64,000 bases of DNA from Nonomuraea polychroma (GTDB lineage: Bacteria; Actinomycetota; Actinomycetes; Streptosporangiales; Streptosporangiaceae): the NCBI RefSeq assembly GCF_004011505.1, contig NZ_SAUN01000001.1, positions 1,674,001-1,738,000 of the forward strand, written 5' to 3'. Made by a program: the position numbers and the translations under genes. Below, one piece after another: positions 48,366-57,874 of this stretch. Positions within the stretch are counted from its first letter, which is position 1, and the number at the start of each line of letters is the position of its first letter. The notes under the pieces were generated by a model. It saw only the letters and a list, made by a program, of their open reading frames with translations, did not search any database and had not been told where the DNA came from.

Positions 48366-49984
48366 ATGATCACTCCGTACATCACGGCCGCCAGGACGAG
48401 GGCGCCGGTGCCCAGCAGCACCGGCGAGCGGTACCACCTGGCGTCCCCGGCCAGCGCGTCGTCCTCGATGGTGACGTCGCTGAGCCCGTAGACGAGCCCG
48501 CGCAGCTCCTCCTGCGGCTTCTGCGTCGTGACCAGCGTGACCACCACGGACACCACCACGTCCACGGCGAACGCCAGGCCCGCGCCCCAGAAGCTGGCGT
48601 TCAGCTCGGTGCCGAAGTCCACGTACCCGCTCTTGTACAGGATGTACGACGCGAACGCGGCGAGCGTGCCCGCGAGCAGCCCCCAGAAGCCGGCCCACGG
48701 CGTCATCCGCCGCCAGAACAGGCCCACGATGAACGTCGCGAACAGCGGCGCGTTGAAGAACGAGAACAGCGCCTGCAGGTAGTTCATGATGTTGGAGTAG
48801 CCGGCGGCGATGAACGCCGTCCCCACCCCCATCGCCACGCCCACCACGGTCGCGATCCGGCCCACCCGCACGTAGTAGTCGTCGTCGCGGTCCCGCACCA
48901 GATGCGCCTGCCAGATGTCGTTGGTGAACACCGTGTTGAACCCGCTGATGTTGGCCGCCATCCCCGCCATGAACGACGCCAGCAGCCCGGTCACCGCGAC
49001 CCCCAGCACCCCGTTCGGCAGCAGGTCGCGCATCAGCAGCGGGATCGCGTTGTTGTACGCCTGCCCGCGGCCCAGATCGCTGAAGAGCACCAGCGCGATC
49101 ATGCCCGGCAGCACCGTCACCAGCGGGATGAAGATCTTCGGGAACGCGGCGATGATGGGCGTCATCCGGGCCGCGTTCGTGTTCCTGGCCGACAACGCCC
49201 GCTGCACCTCGGCGAAGTTCGTCGTCCAGTAGCCGAACGACAGCACGAAGCCGAGCCCGAACACGATGCCGATCCAGTGCGCCTGCATCGGGTTCTCGCC
49301 CGTGCCCATCCCCGCCCACGAGTGCAGGCCGCCCTCGCCGAGTGTGCTCTGCCGCACTCTGTCGAACAGGCCGGTGATCCCGCCCACCTTCATCAGCCCG
49401 AGCACGGTCAGCGGGATCAGGCCGGCGAGGATCACGAAGAACTGCAGGACCTCGTTGTAGATGGCCGAGGAGAGCCCGCCGAGCGTGATGTACGTCAGCA
49501 CGATCATCGCCGAGATCACCACCGAGACCGGCAGCGGCCAGCCCAGCAGGGCTTCCATGACCAGCGCCAGCGCGTACAGGTTCACCCCGGCGATGAGGAT
49601 CTGCGCGACCGCGAACGTGATCGCGTTCAGCAGCTGCGTGGCCCCGTTGAACCGCCGGCGCAGGAACTCGGGCACACTGCGGACCCTGGAGCGGTAGTAG
49701 AACGGCATCATCACGATGCCGAGGAACACCATCGCCGGGACCGCGCCGATCCAGTAGTAGTGCACGGTCATCGCGCCGTACTGGGCGCCGTTGGCCGCCA
49801 TGCCCAGGATCTCGATCGCGCCCAGGTTCGCCGACACGAACGCCAGGCCGGTCACCCACGCCGGCAGCCCTCGGCCGGCCAGGAAGAAATCCAGGCTGGT
49901 GCTGATCCGGCTGCGCGCGGCGAAGCCGATCCCGATCACGGTGGCGAAATAGAGGGCGATGAGGAGGTAGTCGAGGACGTTCAC
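48362..49984 (-). CDS. Sodium:solute symporter, SSS family (540 aa)
   Basis: Thirteen or so hydrophobic helices across the full length, with family marks such as [11 protein letters not shown] near residue 45 and Arg-x-Val-Pro-Glu-Phe-Leu-Arg-Arg-Arg-Phe near residue 105. It imports a sugar, amino acid or carboxylate with sodium. The GTG at 49984 (Asn-Val-Leu-Asp-Tyr) was chosen over an upstream start at 50002. The gene pairs with a 53-aa membrane protein and diverges from a DUF1445 gene, which might metabolise the imported compound. Confidence 0.9.
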   Translation of the reverse strand: MNVLDYLLIALYFATVIGIGFAARSRISTSLDFFLAGRGLPAWVTGLAFVSANLGAIEILGMAANGAQYGAMTVHYYWIGAVPAMVFLGIVMMPFYYRSRVRSVPEFLRRRFNGATQLLNAITFAVAQILIAGVNLYALALVMEALLGWPLPVSVVISAMIVLTYITLGGLSSAIYNEVLQFFVILAGLIPLTVLGLMKVGGITGLFDRVRQSTLGEGGLHSWAGMGTGENPMQAHWIGIVFGLGFVLSFGYWTTNFAEVQRALSARNTNAARMTPIIAAFPKIFIPLVTVLPGMIALVLFSDLGRGQAYNNAIPLLMRDLLPNGVLGVAVTGLLASFMAGMAANISGFNTVFTNDIWQAHLVRDRDDDYYVRVGRIATVVGVAMGVGTAFIAAGYSNIMNYLQALFSFFNAPLFATFIVGLFWRRMTPWAGFWGLLAGTLAAFASYILYKSGYVDFGTELNASFWGAGLAFAVDVVVSVVVTLVTTQKPQEELRGLVYGLSDVTIEDDALAGDARWYRSPVLLGTGALVLAAVMYGVII

Positions 49985-50047
49985 GTCAAGCCGCACCCGC
50001 ACCCGCTACCCGGGAAAGTCACAACATCACCCAAGAGGCGTAATGTC

Positions 50048-50833
50048 GTGTCTGTGGACGTCGCCGATCTGACCCCGGCGCAGGCGCGGGAGCGGTTCCG
50101 CACCGGCGAGCGGGTGCCCACCGCGGGCTGGTGCCGGGGCTGGACGCAGGCCAACCTGATCGCCGTGCCCGCGCGGCTGCGGTACGAGCTGCTGCTGTTC
50201 GCCCACCACAACCCCCAGGCGTGTCCGGTGCTCGACGTGGGCGAGCCGGGCGCCTGGTCCACGGCTCTGTTCACCGGTGATCTCCGTACCGACCTGCCGG
50301 GATACCGGCTCTACCGGGACGGCCGCCCGGTCGCCGACCTCGACGAGGTGGTGGAGGAGTGGCGTGCGGACCTCGTGCCGTTCCTCATCGGCTGCAGCTT
50401 CACCTTCGAGCGGGCGCTGCTCGCGGCCGGGGTGCCGGTGCGGCACCTGGAGCTGGGGACGAACGTGCCGATGTACGTCACCAACGTTCCGTGCGAGGCG
50501 TCGGGCAGCCTGTCCGGGCCGCTGGTCGTGTCGATGCGGCCGGTGCCGGAGGAGCTGGTGAAAACCGCCGTCGAGGTGAGCGGGCGCTACCCGCGGGTGC
50601 ACGGGGCACCGGTGCACATCGGCGACCCCGCCGCGATCGGCATCGGCGACCTGGCCCGGCCGGACTTCGGTGACCCGGTGGAGGTGCGCGCCGGCGAGGT
50701 GCCGCTGTTCTGGGCGTGCGGGGTGACGCCGCAGGCGGCGATCATGGCCAGCGGCGTCGACTACGCGATCGGGCACCTGCCCGGTCACATGGCGATCCTG
50801 GACGTCCGGGACGAGGACTACCGGCTGGTCTGA
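50048..50833 (+). CDS. DUF1445/putative hydro-lyase family protein (261 aa)
   Basis: The GTG at 50048 has AGAGG at usable spacing. Family blocks are visible: [13 protein letters not shown], then [19 protein letters not shown] and Phe-Trp-Ala-Cys-Gly-Val-Thr-Pro. Length is normal. The family includes D-glutamate cyclase and is linked to 5-oxoproline metabolism. The divergent symporter may supply its substrate. Exact reaction unknown. Confidence 0.85.
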   Translation: MSVDVADLTPAQARERFRTGERVPTAGWCRGWTQANLIAVPARLRYELLLFAHHNPQACPVLDVGEPGAWSTALFTGDLRTDLPGYRLYRDGRPVADLDEVVEEWRADLVPFLIGCSFTFERALLAAGVPVRHLELGTNVPMYVTNVPCEASGSLSGPLVVSMRPVPEELVKTAVEVSGRYPRVHGAPVHIGDPAAIGIGDLARPDFGDPVEVRAGEVPLFWACGVTPQAAIMASGVDYAIGHLPGHMAILDVRDEDYRLV

Positions 50834-51393
50834 GCCGGGATGCCCGCCGCCGTGAGCTGCTCGCCGACCGGCGGCGCGCCGCACCGGTTGTCGATCTCCA
50901 GGTACGGGACGACCGGCGGCTCGTCCACCCGGATGTTCCGCAGATAGTCGGCGAACGCCGCCAGCTTGCCCGCGTCCCTGCCGTACCCCCTGGCGGTGAG
51001 GCGCTCACGCAGGGTCGGGCCGTCGGAACGCACCCAGAGCAGCCGCACCGGCGGGCCGCCCAGCTCCGTCACCCACTCCGCCCACCTGGCGGCGTCGTGG
51101 ACCTGGGTGGTGAACGGGCCGTCGAGCAGCACCGGGCAGCCGTGCCCGCGGATCTGCCTGGCCAGCCTGGTCAGGCCGGCGTATTCGTGGCGCTTGATGT
51201 GCTGGTCGTACCAAGGTCCCTCGCGTTCGCCGTCCGGCCTGCCGTGGGCGCGCAGGACCTCCGCCACGAAGTCGCCGTACGCGGTGTCCTTGTCGAGCAC
51301 GGCGGGCACGGGGGACAGGCGGGCGAGCAGCTCGGCCGCCACCGTGGACTTGCCCGCGCCCGGCGGACCGCTGATCACCCAGACAGTGCTCAT
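50818..51393 (-). CDS. P-loop kinase-like ATPase (191 aa)
   Basis: A P-loop Gly-Pro-Pro-Gly-Ala-Gly-Lys-Ser-Thr lies at residues 8-16, right after the first strand. Asp in Leu-Asp-Lys-Asp-Thr and Leu-Leu-Asp-Gly-Pro and an Arg-rich lid-like region follow. This fits the zeta-toxin/nucleoside-kinase-like group that phosphorylates small molecules. The ATG at 51393 gives the best N-terminus. Its stop overlaps the converging hydro-lyase-like gene by 16 bases. Substrate unknown. Confidence 0.75.
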   Translation of the reverse strand: MSTVWVISGPPGAGKSTVAAELLARLSPVPAVLDKDTAYGDFVAEVLRAHGRPDGEREGPWYDQHIKRHEYAGLTRLARQIRGHGCPVLLDGPFTTQVHDAARWAEWVTELGGPPVRLLWVRSDGPTLRERLTARGYGRDAGKLAAFADYLRNIRVDEPPVVPYLEIDNRCGAPPVGEQLTAAGIPAQTSR

Positions 51394-51520
51394 GGGGTCA
51401 AACATAGGGCGGCCGTCACGCCCAGCGGCCTGCCACAGCCGCGCCTACGCAGATCTGCGTACGCCGGTGCCTCGGCTGGGCGGACGACGTCCGGGGGCCC
51501 GCCGGTCAGACTCGGTGTCC

Positions 51521-52810
51521 ATGCTGACCGTGTTGATCAGGGCGTTCCGCGTGCCCGACCTGCGTAAGAAGCTGCTGTTCACGCTCGCGCTCATCGCGCT
51601 GTTCCGGCTGGGGCAGGTCATGCCGTCGCCGGGGGTGGACGTGGTGGCGGTGCGGGAATGTGTGAGCACGGCCGACGGCGGGCTCTTCGACCTGGCGCAG
51701 ATGCTCAGCGGGGGCGCGATGTTGCAGCTGTCGGTGTTCGCGCTCGGCGTGATGCCCTACATCACCGCCAGCATCGTCATGCAGCTCTTCGCCGTGCTGG
51801 TGCCGCACCTGGACGCGCTGAGGAAGGAGGGGCAGCGGGGGCAGGCGAAGATCACCCAGTACACGCGGTACCTGACCGTCGCGCTCGCCCTGCTGAACGC
51901 CGGCACCGTCGTCGCGCTGGCCCGCACCGGTCAGCTGCTGCCCGGCTGCGCCCGTCCGCTGCTGAGGGACGACGGCCTGCTCTCCTCCGCCGTGCTCGTG
52001 CTGACCATGGTGGCGGGGGCCTGCGTGGTCATGTGGCTGGGCGAGCTGATCACCGATCGGGGGATCGGCAACGGCATGTCGCTGCTCATGTTCACCCAGG
52101 TCGTCGCCGTCTTCCCGGGGTACATGGCGAAGATCTTCGTGCTGACGCCGGTCGGCGCCGTGGTGATGATCGTGGCGGGGTTGTTCCTGGTGGCGGCCGT
52201 GGTGTTCGTGGAGCAGGCGCAGCGGCGGGTGCCGGTGCAGTACGCCAAGCGCATGGTGGGACGGCGCATGTACGGCGGGAGCAGCACGTACATCCCGCTC
52301 AAGGTGAACCAGGCGGGCATCGTCCCGGTCATCTTCACCTCGTCGCTGCTCTACCTGCCGACGCTCGCGGCGCCGCTGCTCGGGGACGAGGCGGGGGCCT
52401 GGGTGGCGCGGAACCTGACCTCGGGGACGCATCCGCTCTACATGTCCGTGTACGTGCTGCTGATCGTGGCGTTCGCCTACTTCTACGTGTCGATCACCTT
52501 CAATCCCGACGAGGTGGCCGACAACATGCGGCGCTACGGCGGGTTCGTGCCCGGCATCCGGCCGGGGCGGTCCACCGCGCGGTATCTGGCGTACGTGCTG
52601 TCCCGGCTGACCGCGCCGGGGGCGGCGTACCTGGGGGTGCTCGCGTTGTTGCCGCTGGTGGCCTTCGCGATTCTGAAGGACCCCGGCACCCAGCAGAACT
52701 TCCCGTTCGGTGGGGCCAGCGTGCTGATCATGGTCGGCGTCGGGCTCGACACCGTCAAGCAGATCGAGGCCCAGCTGCAGCAGCGCAACTACGAGGGGTT
52801 CCTGAAGTAG
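51521..52810 (+). CDS. secY: Preprotein translocase subunit SecY, extra or relocated copy (429 aa)
   Basis: SecY is the pore of the Sec export channel. Ten membrane helices are apparent, and family blocks are clear: Ile-Thr-Ala-Ser-Ile-Val-Met-Gln-Leu, Gly-Ile-Gly-Asn-Gly-Met-Ser-Leu, Ile-Pro-Leu-Lys-Val-Asn-Gln-Ala-Gly-Ile-Val-Pro-Val-Ile-Phe and Phe-Asn-Pro-Asp-Glu-Val-Ala-Asp-Asn. Length is normal. No ribosomal-protein, adk or map gene is adjacent, so this is not the usual spc-operon setting. It may be a second SecY for particular substrates. Confidence 0.9.
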   Translation: MLTVLIRAFRVPDLRKKLLFTLALIALFRLGQVMPSPGVDVVAVRECVSTADGGLFDLAQMLSGGAMLQLSVFALGVMPYITASIVMQLFAVLVPHLDALRKEGQRGQAKITQYTRYLTVALALLNAGTVVALARTGQLLPGCARPLLRDDGLLSSAVLVLTMVAGACVVMWLGELITDRGIGNGMSLLMFTQVVAVFPGYMAKIFVLTPVGAVVMIVAGLFLVAAVVFVEQAQRRVPVQYAKRMVGRRMYGGSSTYIPLKVNQAGIVPVIFTSSLLYLPTLAAPLLGDEAGAWVARNLTSGTHPLYMSVYVLLIVAFAYFYVSITFNPDEVADNMRRYGGFVPGIRPGRSTARYLAYVLSRLTAPGAAYLGVLALLPLVAFAILKDPGTQQNFPFGGASVLIMVGVGLDTVKQIEAQLQQRNYEGFLK

Positions 52811-52815
52811 CGGTG

Positions 52816-53523
52816 TCAGGGAGGGGCCGTCAGGCCGGCGCGCATGGCGAACACCACGAGCTGCGCCCGGTCCCTGGCGCGCAGCTTCACCATGGCCCGG
52901 CTGACGTGGGTGCGCACGGTGTCGGGGCTGATCACCAGCTCCTTGGCGATCTCCTCGTTCGACCTGCCGGTGGCCACCCACGCCACCATCTCCCGCTCCC
53001 TGGGCGTGAGCGTCTCGATGCCCTCGACCGGCTCCGTCCCGTGCCGGCCGAACAGGCCGATCACCTTCCTGGTGATCGCCGGCGACAGCAGCGCGTCACC
53101 GGCGGCGACCACGCGGACCGCGTTGACCAGCTCGTCCGGGGCGCTGTCCTTCAGCACGAAACCGCTGGCGCCGGCCTGGAGGGCGGCGAAGACGTACTCG
53201 TCGACGGCGAACGTGGTCACCACCACGATCTTCGTGCCCCGCAGCTCCGGGTCCTCGGCGATCGCCCGGAGGGTGGCCAGGCCGTCCATGCCGGGCATGC
53301 GGATGTCGAGCAGGAGCACGTCGGGGCGGGTCCGCCGCATCAGCGTCAGCGCCGCCGCCCCGTCGGCCGCCTCGCCGACGCACTCCATGCCGGGCTCGCG
53401 ATCCAGGAGCGCCCGCAGCCCCATCCGCACGACGGCCTGATCGTCGGCAATGGCCACCCGGACACTCTTCGCAGCGCCGGGAGCGTCCGCTCTGCCGCCC
53501 TGCGCAGAGCCGGGCGCGGTCAC
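52816..53523 (-). CDS. NarL/LuxR-type response regulator (235 aa)
   Basis: The receiver domain starts after 20 Pro/Ala-rich residues: Ala-Asp-Asp near 26, phospho-acceptor Asp73 in Leu-Leu-Leu-Asp-Ile-Arg-Met-Pro-Gly, and Lys in Val-Leu-Lys-Asp-Ser. A C-terminal LuxR HTH has Leu-Thr-Pro-Arg-Glu-Arg-Glu and Val-Ile-Ser-Pro-Asp-Thr-Val-Arg-Thr-His-Val. The start overlaps the kinase stop by four bases. Targets unknown. Confidence 0.95.
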   Translation of the reverse strand: MTAPGSAQGGRADAPGAAKSVRVAIADDQAVVRMGLRALLDREPGMECVGEAADGAAALTLMRRTRPDVLLLDIRMPGMDGLATLRAIAEDPELRGTKIVVVTTFAVDEYVFAALQAGASGFVLKDSAPDELVNAVRVVAAGDALLSPAITRKVIGLFGRHGTEPVEGIETLTPREREMVAWVATGRSNEEIAKELVISPDTVRTHVSRAMVKLRARDRAQLVVFAMRAGLTAPP

Positions 53524-54527
53524 GCTGAGCCCTGCGGGAACCTGGCGATCACCTGGAAGCCGCCGCCCGCCCGCGGTCCGGCGGCGAGATGGCCGCCCGC
53601 CTCGGCGACCCGGGTCCGCATCCCCGAGAGCCCTCGGCCCTCCGCCGCGCCCGCCGCGCCCGTCGCGCCGACGCCCCGGTCGGCCACCTCGATCACGAAG
53701 GCCTGCGGATCGTTCGACACCCGCACCAGCGCCCTGGTCGGGCCCGCGTGGCGGAGCACGTTGGTGAGGGACTCGCGCACCACCCGGTAGACGGTCCCGC
53801 GTAGATGCCCGGGCACGGCGGGGTGCGCGGGCTCCAGGTCCACCGGCAGGCCCGCCGCCCGCACGCCGCCGATCAGGCGGGTCAGGTCGCCGTCGGGCTG
53901 ATCGATGCCGTCGAGCGCGGCCCGCAGCTGGGCGAGTGCCGTCACGCTGGTCTCCCTGATGGCCTGCAGGGAGAGCCGCGCCTGCTCGGGGTCGTCGTCG
54001 AGGGTGACGAGTGCGAGCCCGGCCTGCATGGCGATGGCCGCCAGCCCGTGTCCGGCGGCGTCATGCACTTCACCGGCGATCCTCGCGCGCTCCAGTGCCC
54101 TCGCCCGTTCCAGCGACACCGCATCCGCATCGGCCGGTCCGGCCGGCGCCGGGACTGTCCCGTTCAGGCGGGACGGGGACGGCGCGGTGGCCGATCCGCA
54201 GGTTTCTGAGGGCGTGTCCGCCCACGTCGTGCGGCGTATCGTCGTCAGGGGCGCCGGGCGAGGGCCGGGGAGACTCCACGCCACCTGGTGCGCCCATGGG
54301 CCGGCCTGCGTCACCGCATCCGCGGAGAGCTGGGGCGGCTCGGCGTCGGCCGCGGCCGCCGCGGCGGCGCGGGCCTGGGCGAGGCCGCTGAACGACCACG
54401 GGACGGCCAGCCAGCCCGCCCACGCCAGCATGAGCACGACCGGAATGTCGCCCAGCCGGGTCAGGCGCGACAGAGCGGAGAGCGGCCTGCGCAGGCGGCC
54501 GCCCCTCGGCGTGTGCTCCGTCTCCAT
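53520..54527 (-). CDS. Sensor histidine kinase, HisKA_3 type (335 aa)
   Basis: The phospho-acceptor His lies in Arg-Ile-Ala-Gly-Glu-Val-His-Asp, followed by the HATPase domain with Asn in Ser-Leu-Thr-Asn-Val-Leu-Arg-His and Gly-Leu-Ser-Gly-Met-Arg. The N-terminal sensor part is short: one clear membrane helix near residues 30-50, then about 90 Pro/Ala/Thr-rich residues with no domain. Most relatives have four or more helices, so the sensor part may have been reduced. It is coupled to the downstream response regulator gene. Confidence 0.85.
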   Translation of the reverse strand: METEHTPRGGRLRRPLSALSRLTRLGDIPVVLMLAWAGWLAVPWSFSGLAQARAAAAAAADAEPPQLSADAVTQAGPWAHQVAWSLPGPRPAPLTTIRRTTWADTPSETCGSATAPSPSRLNGTVPAPAGPADADAVSLERARALERARIAGEVHDAAGHGLAAIAMQAGLALVTLDDDPEQARLSLQAIRETSVTALAQLRAALDGIDQPDGDLTRLIGGVRAAGLPVDLEPAHPAVPGHLRGTVYRVVRESLTNVLRHAGPTRALVRVSNDPQAFVIEVADRGVGATGAAGAAEGRGLSGMRTRVAEAGGHLAAGPRAGGGFQVIARFPQGSA

Positions 54528-54573
54528 CCCCCACCCGACCAAGAGCCGTCGTAGCCCCGATCCTAGCGAGTTT

Positions 54574-54963
54574 TCACACCCTCCGGTTCGACATCGGCCC
54601 GCCCAGCCCCCAAGAGATGATCTTGTTGGGCTTGATCCTGATGATCTCCCTCGAGAAGCCGTGGAACGGCGGCTCCTGCCCCGTCAGCGCCTCCGCCGTG
54701 CCCCGGATCTCGACGCCCCGCACCGTCCACGGATTCATCGAGGCGAGATCGTCCACCACGAACGCCACCGTGCTCCCTGCCTGGACGTTCTTGAACTTCT
54801 TGGAGTTGCCAAGGTCGTGCCCGCCGATGTCGATCGTGCCCGCGTCGGGGTCGACGAAGAAACCGGTGGGGCTGTTCTGGACCTGTCCGTCGGGGGAGAC
54901 GGTCGCCAGGCGCCCCAGCCGTTGGGTGGCCAGATATTCGAGCTCTGCTCGCGTGAAGGTCAT
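54574..54963 (-). CDS. PPOX-class F420-dependent oxidoreductase (129 aa)
   Basis: A split-barrel flavin/F420-binding fold: Glu-Tyr-Leu-Ala-Thr-Gln-Arg-Leu-Gly-Arg-Leu-Ala-Thr near the N-terminus, Asn-Ser-Pro-Thr-Gly-Phe, Gly-His-Asp-Leu-Gly-Asn-Ser-Lys-Lys-Phe-Lys-Asn and Val-Arg-Gly-Val-Glu-Ile-Arg-Gly. Length matches the small PPOX F420 family of actinobacteria. The ATG at 54963 fits the family start. It stands between the kinase and the phosphotriesterase-like gene. Substrate unknown. Confidence 0.9.
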   Translation of the reverse strand: MTFTRAELEYLATQRLGRLATVSPDGQVQNSPTGFFVDPDAGTIDIGGHDLGNSKKFKNVQAGSTVAFVVDDLASMNPWTVRGVEIRGTAEALTGQEPPFHGFSREIIRIKPNKIISWGLGGPMSNRRV

Positions 54964-54996
54964 ACGGTCAGCGTGCAACCTCAAGCGCTATTGAGG

Positions 54997-55914
54997 TCAA
55001 GCCGAGCCGGAGGTCAGCCACCGCAGCGGGTTGTCGTGGGTGAGCAGGCGGATCGTGTCCTCGCTCGTGTCCGCGTCGCGCAGGCGGGGCAGCAGGTCGT
55101 GGAACAGCCGGGCATACCCCGGGCCGCCGTACTTGCGCAGCTGCGCGACCCGGCTCACGCCGGTGCTGATCAGCAGGCGGTCGGCGTGACCGTCCTCGAT
55201 GAGGCCGAGCGCGATCCTGGCCGCCTGGTCGGCGCCATGACCGAGCACGCTCAGGCTCACGTACGCGCCCTCCTCGGCGATCTTGCGGGCGGCGCCCAGG
55301 TCGGTGCCGGCGTAGCCGACCGCCACCCGGGAGCTCGGCAGGTTCTCACCGAGCAGGATCTCCAGCAGGGCCAGGGCGTTCTTGCCGTGGGTGGCGACGG
55401 GCAGGCGGGACTGCAGGGACGCGCGGGCGGCGGCGATCAAGCAGCGTTCCTCGCGCGGCGTGGGCTCGGGACCCCAGCTGCCGACCTCGCCGATCACGCC
55501 GGGGAACACCCCCGTGCCGTCCAGGCCGCTGCTGATCTCGTACATGAGCTGCCTGGTGAGCGTGTCCACGTCCTCGTCGCGCACCTCCGTGAACGGCTCC
55601 GCGAACAGACCCGTCGAGGCGATCACCGGCACCCGGCCGCTCGCCGCGACGCGGGCCAGCGTGGCCGCGTCGCGGCCCATGCCGATGCTGGTCAGATCCA
55701 CCACCAGGCCCAGGTCGCCGGACGTGCGCAGCTCGCGCAGCTCGGCGGTGACGGACGCCTCCTCGTCGAGCCAGCGGTAGGGGTCGGAGTCGATGCCGAC
55801 GGCCCAGCGCAGGTCGGTACGCAGGTGCTCGTGGGGCAGAACGGCGCCGGTGACGGCGGCCGCCCGTACGGGGCCGGTGACGGTACGCAGCAAAACCTCG
55901 GGCATAGCAGACAT
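54997..55914 (-). CDS. Phosphotriesterase-family metal-dependent hydrolase (305 aa)
   Basis: Amidohydrolase-type TIM barrel: His-Glu-His-Leu near residue 25 supplies two metal ligands, Gly-Val-Ile-Gly-Glu-Val-Gly-Ser lies near the bridging position, Ala-Thr-His-Gly-Lys provides another His, and the late Leu-Leu-Thr-His-Asp-Asn-Pro gives the last Asp. Members hydrolyse lactones or phosphotriesters. An ATG three codons downstream is an alternative start, and neither has a clear ribosome site. Confidence 0.85.
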   Translation of the reverse strand: MSAMPEVLLRTVTGPVRAAAVTGAVLPHEHLRTDLRWAVGIDSDPYRWLDEEASVTAELRELRTSGDLGLVVDLTSIGMGRDAATLARVAASGRVPVIASTGLFAEPFTEVRDEDVDTLTRQLMYEISSGLDGTGVFPGVIGEVGSWGPEPTPREERCLIAAARASLQSRLPVATHGKNALALLEILLGENLPSSRVAVGYAGTDLGAARKIAEEGAYVSLSVLGHGADQAARIALGLIEDGHADRLLISTGVSRVAQLRKYGGPGYARLFHDLLPRLRDADTSEDTIRLLTHDNPLRWLTSGSA

Positions 55915-56067
55915 TAACCGATATTTGCTGAAAGGTGGCAGCTCAGGCGGCCATGCGCCGTAAATTTTACGATGCGCATGGTTTGGTGATTTGCTAGTCA
56001 TCTGCAAGTTGACGACACGGACGGGGTCGTATCCTGGGGGGCACACCGATCGCTGCCGGGGGTAGTT

Positions 56068-56523
56068 GTGCCGATTAAGAACTCCGACACCGGCGACGCC
56101 GACGTCATCAAGGGGGAGGCCGCCGAGGAGTCCGCCATGCCCGGACGCCGCCGTGGCATCCACGGATGGCTCGACGGCATCAGGGCCACGCGCACGGGCG
56201 CGCTGACGCTGAAGATCGTCATCGGCGTGATCGGAACCGTCATGGTGGTGGGCGGCCTCATCATGGTGCCGTTCCCCGGGCCGGGATGGCTGGTGGTGTT
56301 CGCCGGCCTGGCGGTGCTGGCCACGGAGTTCCACTGGGCGCACAAGGTGCTGGAGTTCGGCAAGAGCACGCTGCACGCCTGGACGGAGTGGTACAAGAGG
56401 CAGGGCTGGACGGTCCGCATCATTGTGCTCATCGTCACGCTGGCAGCGGCCTGCGTGATCGTTTACTTCGGCCTGCTGACCCTGGGCTTCGACGTCATCG
56501 AGATCGCGCAGCGTTACATCTAG
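56068..56523 (+). CDS. PGPGW-type membrane protein, TIGR02611-like (151 aa)
   Basis: A hydrophilic N-terminus of 45 residues precedes three hydrophobic stretches. The signature Pro-Phe-Pro-Gly-Pro-Gly-Trp lies between the first two, around residue 69. This is the small actinomycete membrane family named for that motif. A Trp-rich loop and a final helix follow. The gene starts with GTG. It has no obvious partner and its function is unknown. Confidence 0.85.
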   Translation: MPIKNSDTGDADVIKGEAAEESAMPGRRRGIHGWLDGIRATRTGALTLKIVIGVIGTVMVVGGLIMVPFPGPGWLVVFAGLAVLATEFHWAHKVLEFGKSTLHAWTEWYKRQGWTVRIIVLIVTLAAACVIVYFGLLTLGFDVIEIAQRYI

Positions 56524-56577
56524 ACCCGGTCGTTATGGCCGCCCGGAATCGGGCCAATAGCCGCCTATTCTGCGGGC

Positions 56578-57486
56578 GTGATCGCCGAAGTCGCTCTCGC
56601 CCTGTCGTTGACCATATCCGCCGCCCCGGTGGATCTTCCGGGCACCGGCGGCATGAAATATCGCGAAAATGCCGGAGATCCCGTCCAGCTCACGGCGTAC
56701 GGCCTCGGCACCAAGCGCACCTACCTCAGGTCCGTCACCGGCGCCGCCTTCGCCTGGGAGAAAACCCTCGGCGAGGTGTCCGTCGCGCCCGGGGGCCGGC
56801 TGGCGGCGGGCGTGCCGGCGGCGTACCGCTCCGGCTACGACGCCCTCGTCGTCACCGACCGCACCACCGGCGACTCCACCACGATCCGCACGGTCAAGAA
56901 GCCGCTGACCGCCTCCTACGCCTCCTGGTCCCGCGACGGCAAGAAGGTCGCGCTCACCGTCGAGCAGAAGGTGAGCGGCACGTGGCGGGTGCTCGGGTTC
57001 ACGGTCGTGGACGTGGCCGCGAAGTCCGCCCGCACGGTGCGCATCCCCGGTCTGAGCGCGAGCGCGGGCTTCTGGTGGAGCCCCGACGGCAACCTCGTCT
57101 CCCGGCACGGCGCCGGACTGCGTCTCTATCGGCCGTCCGACGGCGCCGTCATGCGCACGCTCGCGGGCGTCGGCCTGCCGACCGGCCCGGAGGACGCGTT
57201 CTCGCCGTCGGGCAAACGCCTGGCCACGTGGTGCCCGTCGCGTTTCAAGGAGCAGCTCTGCCTGGTGGATCCCATCGCCGGCACGATCGCCCAGCGGGTC
57301 CACGTACGGCCTGAGGCCGTGTTCGGCTGGTGGGACGAGAGCCACGTCATCGCTGTCCTGCCGTACCAGGGCGCCTATCGCCTGGCGGTCGTAGACCTGC
57401 GCGGGAAGGTGACGCGCGTGCTCGCGAGCGTCCCGGCCAAGACGTGGGCCGCGGAGTTGTGGCTCTCCTTCACCCGCAGGTCATAG
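56578..57486 (+). CDS. Exported beta-propeller-like protein (302 aa)
   Basis: A GTG start gives a short hydrophobic N-terminus (Val-Ala-Leu-Ala-Leu-Ser-Leu) that could be a signal peptide. The body has repeated blade-like segments with Trp-Ser-Arg-Asp-Gly-Lys-Lys, Trp-Ser-Pro-Asp-Gly-Asn and Phe-Ser-Pro-Ser-Gly-Lys, as in TolB/WD40-like propellers. It probably binds protein or ligand at the cell surface. Its stop overlaps the converging GroES-like gene by six bases. Confidence 0.7.
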   Translation: MIAEVALALSLTISAAPVDLPGTGGMKYRENAGDPVQLTAYGLGTKRTYLRSVTGAAFAWEKTLGEVSVAPGGRLAAGVPAAYRSGYDALVVTDRTTGDSTTIRTVKKPLTASYASWSRDGKKVALTVEQKVSGTWRVLGFTVVDVAAKSARTVRIPGLSASAGFWWSPDGNLVSRHGAGLRLYRPSDGAVMRTLAGVGLPTGPEDAFSPSGKRLATWCPSRFKEQLCLVDPIAGTIAQRVHVRPEAVFGWWDESHVIAVLPYQGAYRLAVVDLRGKVTRVLASVPAKTWAAELWLSFTRRS

Positions 57487-57801
57487 GTAGAGGCCGGTCC
57501 CGTGGTCGGTCTCCTGGGTGGCCACGGCATGCAGGTCGCGCTCGCGCATCACGAGATAGACCTGCGCGTGCACCTCCACCTCGAACTGGTCCTCCGGGTT
57601 GAACAGCACCTTGTCGCCCACTTTGACCGAGCGCACGTTCGTGCCTACGCCGCACACCTCGCCCCAGGACAGCCGGTTGGCCATCTTGACCGTTGCCGGA
57701 ATGACGATGCCGGAGCCGCTGCGCCGCTCCTCCGCCTCCTGCTCCAGCTTGATCATGACCCGGTCGTGCAGCATTTGAATCTCGAACTTGGGCTGTTCCA
57801 C
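57481..57801 (-). CDS. GroES-like (Cpn10 family) protein (106 aa)
   Basis: The co-chaperonin fold is recognisable: Leu-His-Asp-Arg-Val-Met-Ile-Lys near the N-terminus, a mobile-loop position with Ser-Gly-Ile-Val-Ile-Pro-Ala, then Gly-Asp-Lys-Val-Leu-Phe-Asn. The C-terminal 20 residues extend beyond typical GroES. No groEL gene is adjacent, and the mobile loop is not fully canonical. It may be a specialised GroES paralogue rather than the housekeeping one. Confidence 0.8.
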   Translation of the reverse strand: MEQPKFEIQMLHDRVMIKLEQEAEERRSGSGIVIPATVKMANRLSWGEVCGVGTNVRSVKVGDKVLFNPEDQFEVEVHAQVYLVMRERDLHAVATQETDHGTGLYL

Positions 57802-57874
57802 GGCTCAAGTGTACGAGTCACCGGAGCCGCGCCAGGATGAATGCCCGGTGCGCAAGGGTTCGCCGACATCGCGA

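Noticed and set aside
48902..50833. A long plus-strand frame across the symporter
   Set aside because: Only the part from 50048 is protein-like (DUF1445); the rest is His/Arg/Gln-rich antisense of the symporter gene.
51506..52981. A 491-codon minus frame opposite secY
   Set aside because: Composition is His/Arg/Gln/Gly-rich with no domain, as expected of the antisense of a membrane-protein gene.
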